From Branchiostoma floridae (Eukaryota > Chordata > Leptocardii > Amphioxiformes > Branchiostomatidae): a stretch of DNA of 64,000 nt. The stretch is from contig NC_049997.1 in NCBI RefSeq assembly GCF_000003815.2, forward strand, positions 6,163,204 to 6,227,203, written 5' to 3'. Below, one piece after another: positions 35,971-47,900 of this stretch. The notes beneath the pieces are model-generated. The model ran no database searches. It was not told the origin of the DNA and saw only the letters and a program-made list of their open reading frames with translations. The position numbers were made by a program, and so were the translations under genes. How positions within the stretch are numbered: the stretch's first letter is position 1; the number at the start of each line of letters is the position of its first letter.

Positions 35971-37830
35971 AGGCGGCAACGTTCGGGAAGCAGGAGACCA
36001 AAACAGCTGATAACCCGCCGCGCGAGTTCCCACGAAGGTGGACACTTAGGCGCCTTAATTAAATTCCGTCAGCATTAGTGCCACGGTTGTCTTACCACGG
36101 GGACGGCTGATGTAGCGAAATGGAAACGAGAAATGGCATTTCTGGCGGAATATGAAGACAAAGTGTGGAAAACGCGAGCGATATATTCTAATATACGCCA
36201 TTTGTAAATGTAATTGTTTCGGTGTGTGAAGCGAAAGGTGCCGGGTAAAGCATGAGTCATCTTGGCTATCATATTAACGACTCCAGATCAACTTTTGTGT
36301 TAAAAGGAAAGCTAAAGTGGTACTAAAATTGTGCCCGGGGGAACACTAGATAATATCTTTGGAGCGAGACATGCGCTCTCTTTTGGAACTTTTTATCAGA
36401 ACGTAGGAGTTGGAAAGTGTCAGATAACAATGAGTCAGCGCTTTATCGCATCAGTGACGCTGGCTCAACTCCGATTCAACACGATTAGAAAGAAAGAACT
36501 TTACTTTCCATCATCACGCAGAACTTGAAAAAAAAACAGGAAACAATGAGTCAGCGCCCTAATTACATCGGCGGCTCAGGCTGAATCCGGATTCAACGTG
36601 ATTAGAAAATAATTGGGTTCTAAAATGAACCTTTCGGAATCGCACATGAGAATGCAGTTCCTCTAAGCTATGAAAACAAGAGTTCGTAGACCTCAGGCCT
36701 GCATGAAATGTATTGGGTTTCTGTAGACCTATTGGGTATTTTTGCCTTTTTGTCTGTGGTACGTGGTTGGAAAAATGAGCTTTTTACCGTGTTGGTTGTG
36801 CACCATGCAAAAGTCTGACTCTGAAATTCCATTTTCTGAATTTGTAAGTTTGGACATGGATGAACATTACTTATTTTGGATTTCTTAAGTATGTAACCAA
36901 CCACAGTACTTTGAAGTTGTTGAGACGCTACCTTTTTTTGTCTCAGATGGCCCATGTACATGTAGTTACTCTGTCACATGATATACTAATATCTTCCTAT
37001 TTCAATGTACTGACCTAATGCAGCTGCTAAGTCTCCTTGGTTTGTGTTCTTCCAATGATATTCATTAAAGATTTATTTCTGGGGTGTTATTCACTTGACA
37101 TCGGAATGTTACTTGCATAATTTGACCAATGATACTTTTATCTGTAGTTCCATAGACATTAGACAATATGAATAGTGGTAGCCCCCATGCAGCAGCAACA
37201 GTTAGTCCCCAGGGTGGTATGATATTCTCATTCAATCCATCCAACCCAAACCTAAATCTCCTGTAGTATCTAAGCCAAATTTAACAGCATAATTTACTAT
37301 GAAAAATGTCCTTGTCAATCCCATTTATAGACGGCAAGCTGCTGGCAATGTAGCCTGATTAAATCTCGCTTATAGCAGCCCGCCAAACATCCGCCGGCCC
37401 GCGGGGAGGGGCCAGTTACAGCCCTGGACAGCGGAGTTTGTGTTACACAGACTACTGGCAATGGAAGCTTTGAAAAGTTCAGAAGCTGTTGTAGTCAGAG
37501 CAAACACCCAGCAAACATCCCCGCAAACCAATGAGCAGTTGCTTAGAAGGGGAATTTCATCATATATTTGCCGCGACAAAATGCAACCAACGATACTGAA
37601 TTTAAAACAGAACAAAGCTAAGCCTCCACCACTTAACCCTGCCTGTACCATAGATTAAGCAGGCCCAAAAACCAAGCGAATATGACTAGCCCAAAACAAC
37701 AAATTACCTGTATACAGTATGGAAATGGCATTACCAAAGAAACAAAAAGAAACACAGGACAAATCATACACATACCTTTCTCTTATGCCCACACTCTATA
37801 CAGTTCTCCTCCACATTAGAAAATTGCATC
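35971..37830. other. Intergenic; one short direct duplication
   Basis: 'Aacaatgagtcagcgc' then 'gattcaacacgattagaaa' near 36427-36495 is repeated at 36542-36608 with substitutions (period about 116 bp). Each copy holds an AP-1/Maf-type TGAGTCAGC. No gene is seen in the remainder. Confidence 0.4.
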
Positions 37831-37839
37831 TTCTTCTGT

Positions 37840-38780
37840 TTAAGTTCAAGTTCAACCATGATTGCCAACAGGGTAAAGGAGCTTGTACCGAAACTTAAAA
37901 CTCTGTACTATACAGCTCTAGAAACACCACAAAGAGTAATAAACAAACTCCAATTATACCTGACCAACAGATATATAATCTTGTACACTCCCGTCATCTG
38001 GCAAACTGTCAGTGCCACTAAGTAACCTGATACATTGAAGGTGGCCCAGGCCAGATGATGGTTCTACACCCAACCATAATCTGTTTTTAAAACCAAGCAG
38101 ATATTGGGAGGATGCCCCAACCACACAAAAACAGGATCAACCTATACAGTATCAAGTTCAAGCACTAGGAGGCCCAAAATCAAACCTGACCACCAGGACA
38201 CCACAAACAACTCACGTACCAAATAGCAACACAATGGTACCTTGCGTTCCGGAGATACAGCGCACGCCCCGTGCCCGCACAAAAGGTAACCTAAAATGTC
38301 AAGTTCAAGCACCAAGGGCGCCAAAATCAAAATAGAGCATTATTCAGCCACCGCCGACACATGTGCCAAATATCATCGCGCCAGCACCAGCCGTTCAGAA
38401 GATATAACTCCGGAAACACCCCTCTCGGACACAAAATTCGACCTGCCGGGTCAAGTTCAAACGCGACAAGGCCCAAAGTCAATCCTAGGCAACAGGCAAC
38501 AACCCCCCACCCATGCACCAAAAATCGTCGCAATCGCGCGTATCGTTCCGGACACACAGCACCAAAAGTGCCCCAAAAACACCAAAAATGCCACCTGCAA
38601 TGTCAAGTTCAAACGCCAGGAGGCCCAAAATCAAACCTGAGTGTTAGGCTACCACCCCCAACCCACGTACCAAAAATCGTCGTGCTCGCACCATCCGTTC
38701 ACGAGATACAGCGCCCTACATCCCCGGCTACCGAAAAGTTCCCACCAGCATCAAAACCATACCTGCATACATGCAGGTAA
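37840..38780. repeat. Tandem array, about 148-bp unit, at least 4 copies
   Basis: 'Tcaagttcaa.c.c..ggaggcccaaaatcaaacctga' occurs near 38152, 38299, 38450 and 38600. Each copy is followed by 'caccca..ac..accaaaaatcgtcg' and 'cgttccggagatacagc'-type phrases. Earlier weaker copies start near 37843. Short frames on both strands are by-products. Confidence 0.8.
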
Positions 38781-38940
38781 TGACCTAGGTCGGGGGGTGG
38801 GTGGGGGGTTGGGTGGGATAGAGATAGATTTTGGACACTTTTTATCTTCTGTCGGAAAGCAATTCCAACATCAATCTTTATGGATACAAGTTAACGAATT
38901 GTCAGAATCTACAACATGTATACTTTTAACCAGAACAGTG

Positions 38941-39260
38941 TTTTAAACGAGGATTCACGGCTTTACATGTCATCTTATACACAAGGGTTTATCTCGATGG
39001 GACTGAAGTGCAAATTCAAATACATCATGACATGTGACAATCCCCGCATGACAGACATAGGAAAATATATCAAAGAAGGTTTAGACATTAGAAATTCCTC
39101 CAATGATTGTAAAAGCCTCCAATAACTGTAAGAAATTTATCCCATACTACAACTTCTGTATTAGTTAGATAAGCGTTAAGTTATAGAACTGTAGTTATGT
39201 ATATGCCATACTTTGTACCCCGTACAATTGTTGTGCAATAAAACTATATTGTATTTCCAT
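38941..39260 (+). pseudogene. LINE reverse transcriptase C-terminal tail, plus strand
   Basis: The reading ends KFKYIMTCDNPRMTDIGKYI then KEGLDIRNS and a stop near 39123. It is followed by a 3' region with 'tatgccatactttgtacccc' and 'gtgcaataaaactatattg'. The (F/Y)xYIxxxDN...IGKYIK pattern matches the minus-strand fragments at 39568-39792 and 22525. Heavily 5' truncated. Confidence 0.6.
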
Positions 39261-39479
39261 CAATTGTGCAAGCTCATCTCATCTTCCTATGCGAAAAAGA
39301 AAGTTGGTCCTATTCATTTTTCTCAAACCACACTGCATCCTAACTAGTCTAACCCAGAGGTGTGAGTAGAAAATTTGTGCCGAACTCTGTCAAAGTAATG
39401 CTGCATGGGAACTGTATTTTAGTTGGGTATCGCTAGGTGGGATCTCATATCTATATTGGGACACGACGAAAGTGCGGCG

Positions 39480-39792
39480 ACTTTCGTAAGGTCTACATGT
39501 ATAACAGCTACTTACAGTACAACTATAATAAACAACACATATATGGATATCTATAGGTATGAATAAATCAACATATAGGGTCTAGCTTGTCATTTACACT
39601 ATTGGTTCTATGGTATAAATATTCTTGGATATATTTGCCTACTTGTACACAGTGTGGATTATCGCCTCCCAGAATGTAGTTGAGTTTATCTATCGAACAG
39701 AGAGTGGCAAATTCTTTAGAACAATTGGAAAGTAATGTGAACAGCTCTGTGCGTTTGTCATAATATATATGAAAATACTGATGGCACACCAA
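39480..39792 (-). pseudogene. LINE reverse transcriptase C-terminal tail, minus strand
   Basis: The minus frame 39792-39568 reads ..ELFTLLSNCSKEFATLCSID then KLNYILGGDNPHCVQVGKYI and ends in a stop. ELF..L plus (K)xxYILGGDN...VGKYI is the same C-terminal family as 22525-22790 and 38941-39125. Together with the plus copy it forms a tail-to-tail pair separated by about 440 bp. Truncated remnant. Confidence 0.65.
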
Positions 39793-39896
39793 AAGAGCAC
39801 AGTCGCCTGGTATGGCCTATGTCACATTTCCAAACCGGCGTTTATTGTTTTGGAAACAGTACTCATGATTCACGATTTTCAACATATAGAGACAAG

Positions 39897-40010
39897 ATGT
39901 TTGTGCCGGGAAGGTTTTTGTGCCGGGAAGGTTTTTGTGCCGGGAAGGTTTTTGTGCCGGGAAGGTTTTTGTGCCGGGAAGGTTTTTGTGCCGGGAAGGT
40001 TTTTGTTCCT
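39897..40010 (+). repeat. 18-bp tandem repeat, about 6 copies
   Basis: The unit 'gtgccgggaaggtttttg' is repeated nearly perfectly from 39902 to about 40008. Since 18 is a multiple of three, the repeat is open in several frames on both strands, which creates spurious peptides (CREGFCAGKVF, KNLPGT). Confidence 0.95.
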
Positions 40011-40145
40011 TATTCAAGTATGGTCTCCAGATGAATGTGCTAAAAATTCATTGACCAAAACTTGACAACTCTTTGGCAACTAGAGATGGAGCGCCGTGAG
40101 TTCGAACGCGTAAAAAAGCGGGCATCTTAGGGCGACCCCCGTTAT

Positions 40146-41041
40146 TACCTTCGCCAAGAAGGTTATATTTTGGGTAGCGTTTGTTTGTATGTATGTATGT
40201 ATGTAGAAGACCAGAATAACTCGAGAACGCCTGGATGGATTGTATTGATATTCGGTATGTGAGTAGGTCTTGGTGAGACCTAGAAACGATTAGATTTCGG
40301 GCCCCCTAGCGACCTGTTATGGTACTGCAGCAGAACTTCCTGGTTTGATATCTCAAGTTTTGAACATGCTACGGCCATGATTTTTTAGTGGTAGATAGCT
40401 CTTGATGCCAAAAGTAGGTGGTGTATGTTTGGGCCCCCTAGCGGCTTGTTTTGGAACTGCAGAGCAGGTTTAGTGTCAGACTTTAAAAGGGAATAATTAA
40501 AAAAGAGGTTAACGAATTGTTATGATTTTTGGTATGTGGATAGCTTAAATGATGTTTCATATAATGACATTAATTATGCAAATATTTATCTAATTTGCAT
40601 AATTAATTATGATATTTTTTTAAACACGCTCAGTTCCATTATGGGACCAATGCAACATGTGACACCTGTAACTGAGAAGGAGAAGAATATTGATAGATAT
40701 ATATTATGCAAAATAGATACCTAATTTGCATAATTAATGAGAAAATGCTACAATTTTATTGTCGTAAATGACAGTAACTTCTTACTTGTAGCATTTGGAA
40801 GTTATGTACGGGTTAACACATCGTTGAACATTAATTATGCAAATGAGACCCTCATTTGCATAAATTATCAGAAAATGCGATAAAAGCCTTCTTTCTTAAC
40901 ATAGATTGTGTACGTCTGGTGTCTGGTAGAGGAGATGATCAACTGATACAATTTATGTAAATAAGAACCTTATTTGCATAATCAATGATAAACAATTAAA
41001 GCAGCAGTTGTAAAGAAAGGTAGGATTATTTGGCGAAGGTA
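40146..41041. mobile_element. TACCTTCGCCAA-ended element, about 895 bp, with octamer palindromes
   Basis: The left end 'taccttcgccaagaaggtta' is complementary at its outer 12 bases to the right end 'tttggcgaaggta'. The 5' part contains 'tttgtttgtatgtatgtatg' and 'ctcgagaacgcctggatgga'. From 40560 on, four units of about 125-140 bp each hold a pair ATTATGCAAAT / ATTTGCATAAT separated by about 8-10 bases. No transposase frame is present, so it is non-autonomous. Confidence 0.65.
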
Positions 41042-41920
41042 TGGGGTCGTGGAACTCTAGTACTGACAGTGCGAATCAGCGATCAAACTAACAATAGAGA
41101 GCCAGAGTCTGATGAAACACAGCAAGTAGTCTTCGTTTTTTTTTTCAGTTATTTAATATAGTGGCTTCGGTACGTTCGTTCGCATGTAAAGGTATCTGTA
41201 CAGTCAACTAGAGAAATGTATGAAATCCATTCCCAGATCTCTTTGCCGTGCATTAGCGGCCCCATGCGGTTTTGTCATGCATTACACTCCTTCAATATCA
41301 TACATGCATGTGTAACATGACAGGATGTGACATATAGTCATGACATTTCACCTCTGACCTGCCGCAGACATATCATTCCTGGGCGTCAACTAACAGACAA
41401 CGAATAATCTATTCAACGTTCTTCCCGTTTTTAGTGGTAACAATCGAAGTTATGAGGAAGGCGTAGCCCGCCAAACAAAATCGACACGGTTATTTATAAT
41501 TTGGAGAAAGGGAAAACGCTAGCGATGACTCATACTCTGAGCCACTGTAACGTGAAACCCTGCCTTTGTTGATCAACAATGAGCCATGCGTGACTTCGCG
41601 ACGGGCAGACATAGACTATAGCACCTTTTTAGCAAGAGATCAATACCTACACAGGCGATTTTGGCTACGTTAAGATTGTCAAAATCTTCGATCGTTTCGT
41701 CCCTGTGTTTCAGAATTTTTCACTGTGCTAACTACAAGCGATACGACTTGGAACGTTAAGGCTGAATGACTCAGAGTCGGGATATTTTTTGCCAGCGGCG
41801 ATTTCAGAGGGCGCGTCTCCTGTTATGTTGTGGCTGACGCAAGACTAATGCTATTATATTCCAACTCTAATTCGTCTGTCTGAGCTGGCAAGTGAAGCTG
41901 AGTTTTACCCCTGTGCCACC
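41042..41920 (+). promoter_or_regulatory. Upstream region of the orphan ten-exon gene
   Basis: No other gene is seen here. Two AP-1 type TGACTCA sites lie at 41526-41532 and 41767-41773, upstream of the start codon at 41921, which has a strong context (gccaccATGG). The promoter role is inferred from position, and no TATA box at a sensible distance is evident. Confidence 0.35.
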
Positions 41921-44900
41921 ATGGAGGCTGCACTGTTCACTGTTGTGATAGGAGCGGTCTTGTTGGCCGCGATTTTCTCCGGAGTGTGGTATCGGCGGCG
42001 GGGGAAAGGGCTGCTGCGGTTTCAAGGTATGTGTAGCACACGGCTTAAGCTTAAAACATAATTTTGTGTTGTAACGTTATACATGTTTTAGACAGTTTCG
42101 TGTAAAGTTTCAGTAACGTCAACCTTCATTATGCCGCTGAGTCACAGTCCGTCACATGAAAAAACGGTGGAAGAATGTTTTGAACACCTGGATATTTGAA
42201 GTCTGCATACCGAGGGATTACCCATGCTGCACTAGCAGACCTCTTTAATTAAACCAATTTTAAGGTTTTTACACTTACCGTTTTCAATGTGTCGATCTTA
42301 TAGGGTACATAATGTTGAGGTTTGACCTTATATTTGTTAGACAAAAATACATTTTGTATGTGTAGCATGCTGCAGATTGTTCAAGATACGCATTTGTGGA
42401 TAGAAAAATATCAAATTTACTACACTAGACAATGCAGTATGCAATTTTATTTCAAAACATACATTGTTATCAAACAGAGGGTACCTATTAATTGGGCCAA
42501 TGGTTTCCGAATAACGGTAGATGCTATATAGGGAGATGCTATATAGCCCAAGGCTGTCAATGTAGGTTAGGAGTACAGCAGTTAACTGCTTAGTTAAGAA
42601 GCCAGTTAATTGCACAACGGATAACTGCACACTTCTGTTAATTGCACGAAATCCCAAAGTCCCGTAGTGATGTGGTCCAGCTGAATAACTTCGCTTTGTT
42701 GCACAATCCGGATAATTGCTCAAAATGTGCTGGCAAATGGGGAGTGCAATTAAACGGCTTCTACTGTACCCTCCAAGCAGAGGTCGAGTCGCGGAGACAT
42801 ACGAGGAGCGCGCCTGTAAATTTCCCGACTACTACAGCTGTATCTCCGCGACTCAACCTCTGCTTGCAGAGTAGACTAGGAGACGCATAAGAAGATGTTA
42901 AGAGTGTTTCATTTGTGAGTCGGTTTTCTTTTAGAATGCTATATATACTAACCACCCTGACAGCTTATGTTTTGTGGAATCGGTATATCTATATTTTGAA
43001 TGAGGTCAATGTTGTAACGTTTAATAAGCCATAAAAAAAACTAATAAAACCGTAATTTAGTGCCTGTCGCGTAACACAGTGTTTTGTGTACACATCAGGT
43101 AGCGGCACTTCCGGGTTGGTATTGTGTACATGCGTGACTCTCTCTAAATGATTCATGCTACGTGGAAAGTACCGAAAGGGGAAGGGGATTCCCCGCTAGA
43201 CGGAATGAAAGGGAAAGTGATGACATCATTTCTTTCGGTCATGGTTACAAATCTCATCATATGTTTAACCCTATTCAGACCGGGGGGGGGGGGGGGCTTT
43301 TGAGGCCTGCGCCAACTTCGATGTCCTATAACGCCAGAACGCCTTACGCTAAAGCCACCAAATTTGGTGAGTTTTCCTAAAATATTGTTGGCAACAATTT
43401 TACGAAGTTTGACAAATTTTCCATTTTTTCGTGTTGCCATGGCAACGTTTGCTGACAGGCAGTTTTGCCAAAAATCACAATTTTTGGTTCTAACAATGTA
43501 TTTTTCACATTTATTTGCTATATTACTGCTATTTTGTTACATAAATAAAATCTTATATTATTCAGCATATCTTTCATAATTATATATGCATAAATTATGC
43601 TAATTTGATGACGTCATCAGCCCAAAATCCAAGATGGCGGACCGTATGGCCAGATCAAGAATAACAAGCTAATTATCCCTTAAAATTTGTAACTACCTAG
43701 TATTTCTTCATCAAAAACCATCTAAATGAATGAATTTAATCTATTTCCATTGCCCTTTGTGATTATTTGTTGCCAAAAAAGTAGTTTTAAAAATTCAAGG
43801 TGGTGGATATTATATGGCGGAGCCTAACTCGTATCTTAGGTGTGCATGACGTCATTTTATGACGTCATTATGACGTCATCGATGTTGCTATTGGCAATAC
43901 AAGTCATAATAAACATTATTATTCTGTTATCTGCACTTGTTGTTACATTTTTGTAGTATAACTTGAAGTTTTCTGAGAATAACCTTTTTTCATGGGTCCG
44001 GCCAATATAATCAATTTGATGACGTCATAATTACGTCATCTTACGTCAACGTAACGTCAAACGTCAAGTACTCGTCAGATATTATGTCGATATCATGTCC
44101 TAACAATTTGGTGGCCCTACGGCACGCCGTTCATGAGTTAGAGGACTTAGAAGTGGAGGGCCTCAAAAGCCACCCCCCCCCCCCCCCCCGTCCAGGGATG
44201 ACCAAAAAAACCCGGTCTGAATAGGGTTAATCTCCAAACAGATGTTGGGTGAAAGATCACATTTTCTGACGGCCGGGCTTCTCTTAAATCAATAATATTG
44301 CAACATTTTACCTCACATCTTCTTGAAGATACCGTCGCATCTATTTATGTACTTAAAGGGGCATTCCACTCCAGAAGGGGGTGGTGTTTTCCAATAGATA
44401 ATGTGTCAGTGAATACATAATCAGCTGAATTTTTTGGAATTCGGCTTGGGATGAATTGCGCGATGTGTCTTTTGTAAAACAATATGACACTCACTAAATC
44501 CATGCAGACCCTACCCAGGCATTCCCTATACGTATAGACACTTTGTTTATCGTGCATATTTTTGGAATAAATGAGGATCGCTAAGCACGCCGAGAAGGCA
44601 AATTGCAAATAAGATACCAAAGAACACATAAGAAAACGAGATTTCTTAGCGATCCTGAATTAGTTTTGTAACCTTACCTAAAAGATTTGCATTGTATTTA
44701 GCCATAGGATTAATTAGATTAGAGGGTACTTGGGGAGTTAAGTAGAAGACTGAATGCTTTTGAGGCACGTGGAGCAACTGGATACTTTATTATATAATGT
44801 GAAGTAGTATGCATTTATTACTTTCTAAAATTAATATCTATCGGAAAATAACACTTCCGTGTGGAGTGGAATGCCCCTTTAATATGTCCTCTTCAGACAG

Positions 44901-47900
44901 CTGGGTGACCCGTCAACGTTTAAAAGTTGATTTCAAGGGGCCCAGCATACATGTAAACAGAAAAAGTCGTGTTACATTCAGTCAAATGAAGAAAATTTTA
45001 ATAAAACATCAATCAGTGGATAAAAGAAGTCTAACGCTTCAAAACAAAATCATTGTCCATTTTTCATTACTCAAAGTCTATAACTAGTTAATATAAAACA
45101 CGCTTGTAATAAAAACCCAAATATCATGCTAAGCTTATGAAACAGTACAGTCAATTCTATATACAGTCAAACCTGTCTATAGCGGCCACTCAAGGGACTA
45201 GAGAAATATGGCCACTATAGACAGGTGGCCACTATAGAGAAAATGTTGATCAATTGACCATAAGCAAGCTACACATGATTTCAATTCCCACTAATCTTTC
45301 TCACCAAGTAACATTGTCTCGATCGGTAAATTCACCGACAAAGATTTGCACTTTAATGCTCAAGGCATGCATACCTTCTGCTACCGCCAAAATGACCCTG
45401 TCAGGAACTCCAAATCCTCGCAAACTACAATTTCAAACTCGGTACAGGGTGACATAAGGCTGCAATATGGTTGCAATGGCATTGTTTCTGTATCAACGGG
45501 ACCGGAAATCGTGTGGCCGTGGCCGCGTTGGACAGGTGGCCGCTAAGCCTATTTCTTAATCATTACGAATCCAAGGGACCGACAAAAAGTGGCCACCATG
45601 GCCAAGTGGCTGCTATGCAAAGGGGGCCGCTAATACAGGTTTGACTGTATTGTATGATGATGAACCATAAACTTATGATGATCAATAGATGCTAATAATT
45701 TATAAAACGCCATGAGATGATAGAAAAACCGTCGCATCTACATAAAAGCATGCGTATCATTGTAAAATGACAGAAAACTCAGACATCATATCAAGCGTAT
45801 GACACAGCGGCACAATTCATTGTAATATTGATATGAACATAATTATCCACTGCTTCACTTTCAAAAAAAGAACATGTACGTATAAAGGTTCCAGCCAAGT
45901 GAACAATCTTTTTGTTGATTATAACAATTCTTTATGTTCAACTGTGTGCTGGATTTCCAGATCACAAAGTAACAAACATTCTGCCACAAATACTGTATTC
46001 TCAAGATTAAGGCACTGAGTGGAGATTGTGACTGATATTAGATTTGTATTATCTACGACGTTATAGATAAATCTGACCCATGAAGTCAACTTATGCTTGA
46101 AAAGACACAGAACGCACAAAACAAAACGCACAAAAACTCACAAAACATACTAAAAGTAACTCCTTATCATTGAAGGTATGATTTAAACGACAACAAAGCA
46201 CACAAAACGTCAAAAATCCGTTTTTATCTATGAAATTCGTTGAGCGATCTGTCAATGGGCTTATCCCCAAACCCCGCTCCCTGTTCGATCATGGTTCTAT
46301 TTCGAACGCTTACGACAAAAATAGCCATTTCTGTCCCGCTGTGGCAGTTTTTGACGGAGGTGTTCGAAATAGAAAAGGGGGTTCTATTTGTTCGATATGG
46401 CGTTCGATGGGATCGGTCCATTATTTGCTCGCCCTGCTGTCATAGCCGCTAGTGAAAAGGGAGCGTAATTGAGACTTTTGGTCGCTCAATGATTTAACCT
46501 CAGTTGAGCTCGTGAAGGCTCAATCCAAATGTAAACTTAAGTCGCTCAAGCAGAGAAGTGTTCCTTTCTGATGGCGTATGCACAATATCCCATATATTGG
46601 GAGGGTCCTCCATACTTAGGTGCGGAAAGAAAACTTCTTTTAATACTAGATTCATGTTAGTACCATGATCGTTAATGTCTTGATGCAATGAGGAGGGAGA
46701 AACTACATAGATGAGAGAATGGTTCTTTACAAGCTTCTCGGCTTGGTACAAAGTTTCCAACTCACTGAAAAGAACATCGGTTGGCGCACCTGCTAGATCA
46801 TGCAAATGAACCTCAGGACCTTCGTTGCCATTGGTCGCTTGTTGTACCACGTGACCAACGTTCTTATTGGTTGTTTGGTTGCCATGGATACCGAGTAAAT
46901 GTTGGGGTGGCATGTACGTGTGAAAATAGAAGATGTGCACTTTTTGTGTAGCGTTTTGCTGCCGCACTAGATGATGCAGGTGCAGTAAGGAAGGAACGAT
47001 TCCGCCTTGGTGCATAGCTCCAAAGAGAACACCACAGAAAACGTTACCGACTACAAATCCGACAAAAAGGAGTTTCTTTAACTTGCCTCCCGCCCAGCTG
47101 ATCTTGTTGTGATGGGCCAACACAAGAGGAAGGAGACACGGGGTGATGAACCTGGGTTCTTGGTGGGCGATTAAGGACAAGATGAAGATAGGAATAAAGT
47201 AGGATAGAAGGAAGAACATCTCAAAGTCAACGCCTTTTCCACAAGGGATTCGGGACAACATTTTAGTGTCATCAGCAGTTCTTTTTACTTGTCGTTTTTG
47301 GTGGGATTCATTTGAAGGTGCCTGAAGTTTGCTCTTTATTTGCGCTTTATTTTCACCTTCTTTAAAATGACCGAACAGTTTTGTGACACAAGCGGGGATG
47401 TTTGCAAACGCAAGGACGGCCAGGACACCAAACGAGAGTGGGGTGTTCACAAGGAGGTGAGTCATTCTTGGGTGCAAACCATGGTCCTTGACCTTGGACA
47501 TGTCCATGTTGTACCTTAAGAAGTTCAAAGGAGTGACAGTGAGGTTTTGAAGAAGACTTGAGGGTGACTGAAGGAATGTGTTCACAGTTAAGGAGTGGAC
47601 ATCGAGAGAGCCGAAATAAACGGAGTCACAGACGACAAAGATTATAACTGTCACTACTGCTCCTGGTACTAATTGTAATGCTTTTAAAGCCCCCTCCTTT
47701 AACCTCCACCCTTTGCTGTTGTAGAATGTCCAGTACAGCATCGGTACCAGAGCAAAGGCAGGGAATGTTGGACGATTGAAAACTCCTACTACGATCAGCG
47801 CTGACAACGGAACCGAATGAGAATTAGAAGAATGTTTCTCATGAACTAAATCGGAAGGTTTTTCACCTTTTTCATTTCTGGTTTTATGTTTTGGGCTGCT

